A stretch of DNA of 64,000 nt from Erythrobasidium yunnanense (Eukaryota; Basidiomycota; Cystobasidiomycetes; Erythrobasidiales; Erythrobasidiaceae). The translations under genes were made by a program, and so were the position numbers. The DNA lies in assembly GCA_001600175.1 (NCBI GenBank), contig BCJC01000007.1, positions 124,001-188,000 of the forward strand, in the 5' to 3' direction. This document shows, piece by piece, positions 55,910-64,000 of the stretch. Numbering within the stretch: the stretch's first letter is position 1; each line of letters begins with the position of its first letter. Under the pieces are notes generated by a model that was not told where the DNA came from, ran no database searches, and saw only the letters and a list, made by a program, of their open reading frames with translations.

Positions 55910-58900
55910 ATGGCCAGTTTCCTGCGAAAGATCAGCAGCGACAATAGGGGAGCGGCCTCGAGCATGAAGGCCAGCAATGCGGATCCGGGATCATCATCGA
56001 CTTCGACGGGATCGCGAGCTGCCAGCGGTTCTGGCGCAACTTCAGCTTTGGAAAAGTCAAGAATTCCCAGCTTTGAAACGCTGCTGGCTTCTGGCAGTGT
56101 CTTGAAAGTTGCGTCGACTTCGGGAAGATCAAAAGATGCGATGCGGGACCTCGAGAAAGAGCTGGAAAGCGACGAAGACCACGACGACGACGATATGATG
56201 GAAGAACTGGATTCACAGTACCGTAATGCAGCTTCAGAACCTCGAGCAAACGGCGGCCAGATAGCGAGCGCCAAGTCGTATGATCCATCAAGCCTCAAAA
56301 CCGTCAGTCAAGGTGACGGGAGCAGCAAGAACAACGATAGATCATCAGATAGATCTAGCAAGAAGGCTGCAAAGGCGTTGCCAGATCTCCCGCTCTACAA
56401 CTTGGCCGGAGGCGTCACGGGCCTAGACAGGGAAACTCAGGTCGCGCGGTCTGCTTCGAAAGATAGCAGTACATCTGGTACTGCAGATATACCTCCTACA
56501 ACAACACGCTATACCGTCAAGCCGGTTCGGAATCGCAACAGCAGCAGCGAGACGGGGAGTGCTGGAATCAGGACGCCAGTCTTGGATGACAGTCGCAGCA
56601 AAGCATCGACTTCCTCACACGGAGGATACTTCCAGTCTACACCAGAGGAGCCTACTGTTGCGAGCTTGGCAGCAGCTATGGAGAGCCCGAGGCTTCGAGC
56701 GACCAGTGCTTCATCTTATGTCCATGTTCAAAGTTCGCCGCAGCTAGGTCGCCAAAGGACAGAGTCAAGCAGTACTACCAGGAGTCCAGATGCCAAGATA
56801 CGCGTGGCAGGATTAGGCATAGAGCATCAGCAACCGCAGGCCACGAGGATGGAGTCGCATGTTTCGTCAACTGGTACAGTCACTACGATCTCCAGCAATG
56901 GTGGTAACAGCGGTACTAGACGACAGAAGCTCGCGAAGCGGACGTCCAGTGACGGGGTAAGTTCTTGCCAGCCAAATATCACTTTGTCTGTTCAAGGCTG
57001 ACAAGTATCTGGCAGCTCAACGGAAGCAATGCTTTCCGCAAGACCAACGGCTTCTTTCGACGTACATTCGGCTTCGGACCAGGAGATAGCGCTGCGCCTC
57101 CACCGGTATCGACAGCTCGACCAGGCAGTGGCTCTAGTCGGACATATTCCAACGGCTCTGCATCAGCGCCCAGTACGCCTGTGACAGGTCGCTTCGACAC
57201 TTCGGCTGCATATGCCTCGCAGAATCAACCGCCTGTACCTTCGGTTCCTTCCGCATATGCGCCAACGCATCGACAATCATTTTCGAACGACTCCAATTAC
57301 TATTCACCTCCTCAAACTAACAACACACGCGTGAGCTCGTCTACACCACCCTCGAGCTATGCAGAACAGTTCACCTCAACACCAACGCGAAGCGGAATGC
57401 GAGACTCGAAGCGTTCAACAACCAGTACGCTAAACGAACAAGATCAGCTGAGGCGAGAGCTGGAATACTGGAAGGCTACAGAGGATACTCTGGCTGACCG
57501 ACACGAGGAGCTGGTTCAGAGCAGGCAGCAAAGGGACCAGATACCTGAAGAAGACGACAATGTCGACTTTGGGGCAACTATACGTGGACCTCGGTCAGCG
57601 AGTGCTGGAGTCTACCGAAAGAATACTTCGAGTAGTCCTGTGGTGCCTCAGACGCCCCCAAGACTCGCTGCAACCTTCTCTCAATTATCACACGATAGTC
57701 CCGGCAATAGAAGTAAATCGTCGCCCGGCGCTATTCTTACATCTCCTGGCGGTACAGATCGAGGTGGGACGGTGCTGGTATCAGGCAGCATACCATCGCC
57801 TGAACAGCCGGCAGTTTCACGCATGCGAGCCGGAAACGACCATAGATTTGACAGTGAATCTAGCAATGCATCGGTCTCTACTATTAACGTTGGTACAGCA
57901 AGTTCCAATACAACTATAGGGGATGCTGCAAGAACGAGAAGCGGCACAGACTCAAGCGATATTACCCGCCCTCCCAGAAGCGGCGAGACTCCTATAGCGC
58001 TCGAATCGAGAACTGGCAAGCAAGTTCGCAGGCGAGCAGACTCCGCGACAGGCGCATCCCCGCCCACGATATTCGCTGGATCCGTCCCGCTACAACAGCG
58101 ACCCAGCACCTCCTCTTCCTACAGTGCATCTTCGAATGGCAAGCTTATATCAAACCCTGACATGAAGCCCATCCCGAACAAGGTGCAAAGTGTGCTGGGA
58201 TCTCCGTCCCCGCGCTTCAGTGATGCATCATCTTCACCCTCTACACGCAGTCCAGCGACAATGTCAGGCAATGCTGGTCTGGGACTGGGTCTCAATAGTA
58301 ACGGAGCACAATCCGTGACTGTGCCTACGTTGGTCACGCAGTCGCCCACTCCCGTACATCAGCAAGTCTTCTCGCAGAATAATGGCCTGACACGCGATAA
58401 TACCCACTCATCTTCATCGCCCAGCCAGCGATTCTCGCCAAACCTCGCGGCCGGAGTCAACATGTATCCTGTCTCAGCGTCCAGCTCTCCAAGCCTGTCT
58501 CGCACACCTACAGTCAAGACCCCCAAACTCGGTATTGTCACCGCTGAAGACAGTAAGACTGGTATCAATGGCCATGGTTCGCCAGGCATGAGATCGACAT
58601 CTTCATCGCACCCCTCGCCAAATAGTGCTGTTACCGGAGTGCCATCTGATCTGCCGCTGGAGGATAGAGCGAAGATGTTGGCAGAAAAATGCTGGAAGGA
58701 AGACGAGACGTTTTTGAAGAAAGATAAGATCGCAGAGTGGCTAGGCGGGCAGTAAGTTCTCTACATACTGACGACTGCAGTATATGTGCTAATGGCCCAT
58801 TCCTGTCTGATTGCTAGCCAAGAACTCAATCAAGCATCTCTTGCCTACTATGTCGAATACCTGGACCTCGCAAATTGTAGGCTGGATGTCGCCTTCCGAA

Positions 58901-61399
58901 AGCTGTGCGAAAAGCTATACCTGCGGGCCGAGACACAGCAAGTCGATAGAATCCTAGTCGCTTTCAGTCATAAGTATTATGATGACAATCCGGAGACAGT
59001 CTTCAAGACACCTGGTAGGTATTTGTGATCAGAACTTGGCATGGAAATTAGCTGACTTAGCCCTTCGCAACAAGACATCATACACGCTGCAACCTATGCT
59101 ATGCTACTCCTAAATACGGATCTTCACGTCGCAGATGTCGCGAATCGCATGTCTCGATCAGACTTCGTTTACAATACTATGTCAGCGATACGAGCACAAG
59201 CTACCTCCCCTCCTTTAGGCGGCTTCCGCACTCCCGCTTCATCTCATACCCCTACGATGGATGCTCCCGATGAGTATTTCTCCGAAGAGCGCGATGGACA
59301 GCAGCGTCAATTATCGCAAAGGACGTCTATGGAGAAGTGGCGAGATGCAGTCAGCACAACCCCTCGAATGCGGCCAAAGCGAAGTGGATCCGGAACCATA
59401 AGTGCCAGTAGCTCGCGAGCAGCCCTCAATGACCTTGCGACTTTTGGTGGCTCCTCCTCGAACCTTCCGAACCAATCCCCTTCATCCAGCAATGCGATGG
59501 GTGTCCGATCAGTCACGATTATAGGCGATTTGCCCGCAGCAAGACCGGCCTCTTCATCTGGGACGCGGACGCGTGCTTGGGATATGGAGACCGAGAATCT
59601 ACTCAAGGAAGTCTATAATGCAATTAGAGCGAAGCCTATCATGCAGCCTCTTGAGTATTCGTCTCTGGCCATTCCTGGCACCAACTCGAACGGATCCTCA
59701 CCGTATAGCAGTTGGCACGCAGTTAGTCGTACGCCTTCTCGTCGCAGTCAAACTTCAATGGGCCCTGAAAGAACCCCAGGCTACAAGCGAGCAAGTCTGC
59801 GAGGCTTCTTGGGAGCGAGTCATGACAGTACTCGAGCATCTAGTCCAACGCCGAGCGTCGGGACATTGACGAGCACCGGAAACACATCCTTCGGCTCGAT
59901 AGGTACGACTGCCACATCCTTCTATCCCGCGAGCATGGGCTTTGCAAGCAATCTCTCCCATTCTATCATCCGAGAGCAGCAAGAAGAGGATGCACGAAGT
60001 GACTCCAGCGACATGTCGACAACAGACGAGGAACTAGCTCTTCTCGGTGCACCTTGGGCGAAAGAAGGTATTCTGCAACGGAAGCACTATTGGGAGAATG
60101 CAAATCGTCGATCTAAAGACAAGAATTGGCTCAACGTCTTTGCGGTCATCGAGAAGGGCGAAATGAAGATGTTCCAGTTTGGCGGCTCAGCCTTGAGCTC
60201 GGGTAGATCGAATGGTGGGGTTGGCGGCGGTAACTGGCTGGTACGTCTATTTCGATTATCCGGGGACCATTCACTGACATTTCTTCCTAGTCTAATGCAC
60301 AACTTGTTGGCGAAGTCAGCCTAGCACACTCGCTGTGTTCGGCCATGCCACCCCCCGGCTACAATCGACAGCGACCTCATGTGCTTGTCTTGACATTACC
60401 GAATGGCGGCTCCTACTTCTTCCAAGCAGGAACTGAGGATCTCGTCAATGAATGGGTATTAACCTGCAACTACTGGGCTGGGCGGACAAGCAAAGAACCT
60501 TTGATGGGCGGCGTTTCCAACATGGACAATGGCTGGAACAGAATCCTTGCAGGGACCAGCCCTCGCGAGCAGGAAGTCGAGGATCTCATGAGTGTGAGGA
60601 GCGGGAAAAGCACACATAGTCATCGAAGTCGAATGAGTAGCTATGCCGGCTCTATCGGAAGACACAGCTTGGCGGGAACAATGACTAGCGCAAGTGGCGA
60701 TAGAACGACGCTGCACGACTGGACGGCACCTCAGCCTCCGAAGACCACTAGCCAGCTTAATGAGGAAGCCCAGCTCAAATCGCTCAAAATGCATACAGCC
60801 ACGCTTCAGAAGGAGCTTGAGAAGCACAACGACCTCAGACAGCCTATGATGCGTCTGGTAGGTGTCCTCGTAGCTCGATCATAAATAATTGGCTAATTTG
60901 CTTCGATAGTATGCGCCTCGTTCCATCAACGCGAACAAAGCTCTAGCAAATTGGGAAAAGAAGTCTAAATATCTGCTTGCAGAGCTTGTCAAGTATCAAA
61001 CCTATGTCGATGCTTTGAAGGTAGCTCGCAAAGAGAGGCAGAAGAAGAAAGATGAGAAGAAGGTAAGCCTATCTAACTACATTAGCATCAACAGATACTA
61101 ATCGACGTACACAGGTGAATCGCTTGCTTGAAGAAGCCGACGATGATGCCAGCATCAATGATCCAGTCTACTCCCCTCCACTGACTGCCGTCAGCACGTT
61201 CGCATCACAGCAAGACTCGCGACTTTCGAAAGACGACAGCGAGGATCGGCACGCAGAAGTCGTCAGGCAATCCACCGACAGCGGGTTAGCCAATCCTAGA
61301 GAAAACGGTCTGATCAAACGGGCTAGCAGCGGGACTACCACTGCTTCCACTGTCAATGAGTACTACGAAGCAGACGAAGTGCGCACAGAAGAGAATTAG
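55910..61399 (+). CDS. Sec7-PH domain ARF exchange factor (EFA6/Yel1-like)
   Basis: Guanine-nucleotide exchange factor for an ARF GTPase at the plasma membrane. About 1650 aa in eight exons. A Ser/Thr-rich disordered N-terminus of about 930 residues precedes the Sec7 domain. That begins around KIAEWLGGHQELN, contains LYLRAETQQVDRIL (the glutamic finger Glu in the RAE position) and continues TPDIIHAATYAMLLLNTDLH. After a linker comes a PH domain (EGILQRKHYWEN, NWLNVFAVIEKGEMKMFQF, then YFFQAGTEDLVNEWVLTCNYW). A coiled coil follows (EEAQLKSLKMHTATLQKELE), giving the Sec7-PH-coiled-coil order of EFA6/PSD proteins. Joins near 56959/57016, 58753/58820 and 59013/59076 keep the frame. Confidence 0.88.
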
Positions 61400-61514
61400 C
61401 TAATAACTGCGTACCTAATCATTCGTACTGGTATTTGTACCCGATGTGTTGTGGTTCGTCGCGTGCGTGAAGGCAGTAATATCGTTGTAGAAACAAGATG
61501 AAGGATCAAGACGA

Positions 61515-62782
61515 ATGAAATGTACACTTGTGGACGAACAACCTGACCTTCTCTCCTTGACCTTACGCATCCGCACGATGACAATCGGACGAACTCATCC
61601 ACGCACTCTCTCATCCAAGTCTACTAATTTCAGCTTGCACGACCTGCTCTCGCTGAAGCAACACTATGGCCCTGATGAAACGCACAAACTGCTCGAGCGC
61701 CTGCGCCAAGCAACGATAGGGGACGATCTCCAGTCCTCAGATAGCGACGCCTCTTCTGCTTCTTTGCGACCTCTGATATGGAAACTACTACTGGGCGTTA
61801 CTGAGGTCTCAGCGAACGAATATCTAGACCTGGTGAAATTGGGTCCGAGCTCAGTAAACGACAAGATACGAAATGATTCGTGAGGTTAAGGCCAGAGTAG
61901 TAGAGGAATTGCTGATAGTGGATGAGCTAGGTTTCGGACGTTGGCGACGGACGTGACCTTTCAAAAACGCGTCAAAGAGGGCATGCTCGTGCGTCTTCTG
62001 GACGCATTCGCTTGGAAGAGCTTAAGAGGTGAGCTCACGCTCATCTACACCATCTCTTCATCAATTGATGCCCTCTTCTCTGGTAGATACCGACAGCCTC
62101 GACTTCACCTATATTCAAGGCATGAACGTCCTAGCTGGACCCTTCTTGTATACGATGCCATCCGAGCTGGAAGCTTTCTTCTGCTTCTCGACATTCATCC
62201 GTACCAACTGTCTTTTATACGTAGTTCCCACACTCGAAGGCGTACACAAGGGTGTCCTCCTCCTGGACAAATGCCTTGAGCTACTCGATAAACCTCTCTT
62301 TGCACATCTACAAGCTAAAGGTCTCTCGGCACAAGTCTATGCGTTTCCATCGATTTTGACATTCTCGGCATGTACGGCTCCGCTTGAGGAAGCGCTGCAG
62401 ATTTGGGATTTCTTGCTGGCGTATGGCGTGCATCTCAACATACTCTGTATCATCGCGCAGCTATACCTCATACGAGAAGATCTACTAGCTAGCGACAGGT
62501 GCGTATACTGATGTTCTAGCCCTTCCTTCTTGCTGACACATTCGAAAATGAAGTCCAAGCAAAATGCTTCGCACACTTCCTGCATTGGACGCGAAAGCTA
62601 TAAAAGCTCTCTGCTGTCAGTACATCAAGGAGATACCACGAGCGATCTATGACAAGCTGGCGCGCCATGTACGTCCAAATTGCTCAATCAAAATTGCAGA
62701 ACTCGCAAGTAGATAGCTTAATCTCTCTTCTTCTCTGCCTAAAATGCAGCCCTGGGATCCTACACTACAGATACAAGAATGA
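61515..62782 (+). CDS. BUB2: Bub2/Cdc16 TBC-domain GAP
   Basis: GTPase-activating subunit that with Bfa1/Byr4 restrains mitotic exit or septation signalling at the spindle pole. The sequence order is the Bub2 one: RPLIWKLLLGV, then NDSFRTLATDVTFQKRV (Arg finger), LLDAFAWKS, DFTYIQGMNVLAGPFLYTMP (Gln finger), AFFCFSTFIRTNC, ACTAPLEEALQIWDFLLAYGVHLNI and QYIKEIPRAIYD. Five exons, with introns near 61882-61932, 62028-62086, 62500-62554 and 62669-62749. About 345 aa if the ATG at 61515 is used. A second in-frame ATG at 61578 gives a start closer to the usual family length. Confidence 0.9.
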
Positions 62783-62882
62783 ACGGGCTCGACATCGGCT
62801 AGCCGGGATATGTACATAGGCCGATCGACGAGCCCACAGGATATTTCACATGGCGGAAATTTCATCTCCCGACCTTACTCCC

Positions 62883-64000
62883 TTATGCGTCTTTGCCTTT
62901 GTCCGTCGACAGCTCTTCCATGCCCTTAGCAAGCTCGCCATCGTCCTTGGACGATGCCAGGCTGGCGTAGACGGCGCCTTCGCACTCGAGCCATGGTCCC
63001 ATAGCCTTCATGGAGCCGAATGGCAGCTGTAGGATCGATATAACGTAAGCCCTTTCCTTATGTATGCCCATTTATTTCGCGCTCACCATCTGTGTCATAG
63101 CGAAATTGACGACTCCCTTCACGGGGTCAGCCATCCAATAGAGGTTAACTAATCCGCACCAAAATATACTGCCTTCACTCCTTCCGGTGGGCCATGGTGT
63201 CGTAGTGAGCAAAGCCGAGATACTCCAGCCTTTCTCAAGGCCAGGCGCCAAGGGTCCCGAAGTCGCTAGTTCTGGCAGGTAGGATGTAATAGGCTCATAG
63301 AGATCCTTGTTCTTCTCTGCAGGAGTGTTGAGGAGTTGGTCCTCGAACATTGAAGATACGGTCTCGGCCTTCAGGATCTGGGCGCCATTGGCTCCCTTTC
63401 CTTTATTGACGAGCACGACTAGGACTTTGAGATAGCTGGAATACGAGGAATGTAAGGGACACAAAGAATGAGAGTAATATGACGAAGAGTAGAGCTCAGC
63501 TGGCGGTTGGCGTGCAAGTGGGGCTCAAGAGCCAGGAAGTCGGCTCACTCATCAAGCGTACTGGTGCATCCTGCTCCTCCAGAATGGAAGTCTGATCCTT
63601 TGGTAGTAAAGTCGAAGTGGTCTGCTCACTCGTCCCTATCAGCCGTCCCTCCTCGCAACACATGAAACGTACAGCCGCCCACCTCTAGGCGTAATCTTTC
63701 CATCCTCTGCAATCTGGTGCAATGACGCCAATCTTTCTGGGTACTCGCATTTCCCATATGCGATTTCCTTACATCCAAGGGGATCAAAGATATTCTTCTT
63801 CGTATAATCTCCCAACGTCTGTCCCGTGATCTTCTCGAGTATCTTTCCAGCTACATCGATGTTGATGCCATAGGCCCATTTCGTGCCTGGCTCATTCACT
63901 AATGGCATCTTGGAGAAGAAGGAATCCCAGTTTCCAGGACTGAACTCGTCGCCTGACCCGGAGGACTTGCTGTATGCAATCACTTCTTCATTGAAGAACG
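62883..64000 (-). CDS. Beta-lactamase-fold serine hydrolase, 3' part
   Basis: C-terminal portion of a class C beta-lactamase/esterase-type serine hydrolase; the start and the nucleophile S-x-x-K motif lie beyond the window. Visible are FSPGNWDSFFSKMPLVNEPGTKW-type sequence (in parts), then WAYGINIDVAGKILEKITG with the Y-x-N equivalent, PLGCKEI and HSGGAGCTS. The final exons hold MADPVKGVVNFAMTQM, then LPFGSMKAMGPWLE and a charged tail ending DKGKDA. At least four exons are present, with introns near 63010-63071 and 63465-63660. Fungal members hydrolyse esters, lactones or amides in secondary metabolism or detoxification. The substrate is unknown. Confidence 0.8.

Noticed and set aside
1-64000. 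tRNA, rRNA or snRNA genes
   Set aside because: A visual search for a T-arm consensus with a matching A box and for U6/5S-like motifs gave no convincing candidate. A covariance-model search would be decisive.

Overview
The window is a gene-dense piece of a fungal nuclear genome, most likely a basidiomycete. The genes are interrupted by many short introns, mostly about 50-70 nt and GT-AG. They encode typical fungal proteins: Pat1, Bub2, Sec2, a TEA/AbaA-type factor, GH5 exo-glucanases, a Dal5-type permease, UDP-xylose synthase and an FAP1/NFX1 protein. I cannot assign a genus. No transposon, LTR element, tRNA, rRNA or CRISPR array was recognised. Exon joins were inferred by eye from splice sites, reading phase and family conservation, so single boundaries may be off by a base or a site.

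Layout. 1-2.1 kb: a tandem pair of D-2-hydroxyacid dehydrogenases, the first cut by the window edge. 2.4-3.0 kb: a small coiled-coil orphan. 3.3-7.3 kb: a tandem pair of secreted GH5_9-like exo-glucanases on the minus strand, differing by one intron. 7.8-10.1 kb: a Dal5-family permease with about 16 exons. 10.5-12.1 kb: nuclear cap-binding CBC2/CBP20 and a divergent SRPBCC protein. 12.6-18.7 kb: a GPATCH1-like G-patch protein and the decapping factor Pat1. 18.9-22 kb: an EI24-like membrane protein and tRNA-splicing endonuclease subunit Sen34. 22.3-25.7 kb: the Rab exchange factor Sec2. 26.2-27.6 kb: two adjacent orphan genes sharing a short motif. 27.7-30.3 kb: a PAP2 lipid phosphatase and SNRNP27. 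31-34.9 kb: a Cys4 orphan, ribosomal protein L11 (uL5) and an m3C tRNA methyltransferase. 35.1-40 kb: a large RA-PH adaptor. 40.7-43.3 kb: a head-to-head quinate/shikimate dehydrogenase and 3-dehydroshikimate dehydratase. 43.5-46.9 kb: a 3-hydroxyisobutyrate dehydrogenase-like enzyme and UDP-xylose synthase. 47.5-51 kb: the FAP1/NFX1 homologue. 51.2-53.4 kb: a Baeyer-Villiger-type flavin monooxygenase with an apparent frameshift. 53.9-61.4 kb: a TEA-domain factor and a Sec7-PH ARF exchange factor. 61.5-64 kb: Bub2 and a beta-lactamase-fold hydrolase running off the end.

Most genes are independent housekeeping functions. The groups that look functionally linked are the two dehydrogenases, the two glucanases and the quinate/shikimate pair, which together would turn shikimate-type acids into protocatechuate. 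The most unusual features are in gene structure: three GC-AG introns, an 18-nt microexon, an exon carrying only the start codon, an 8-nt terminal exon, and two stop-free in-frame introns that simple gene calling would translate. The least explained protein content is the motif-sharing orphan pair at 26.2-27.6 kb.
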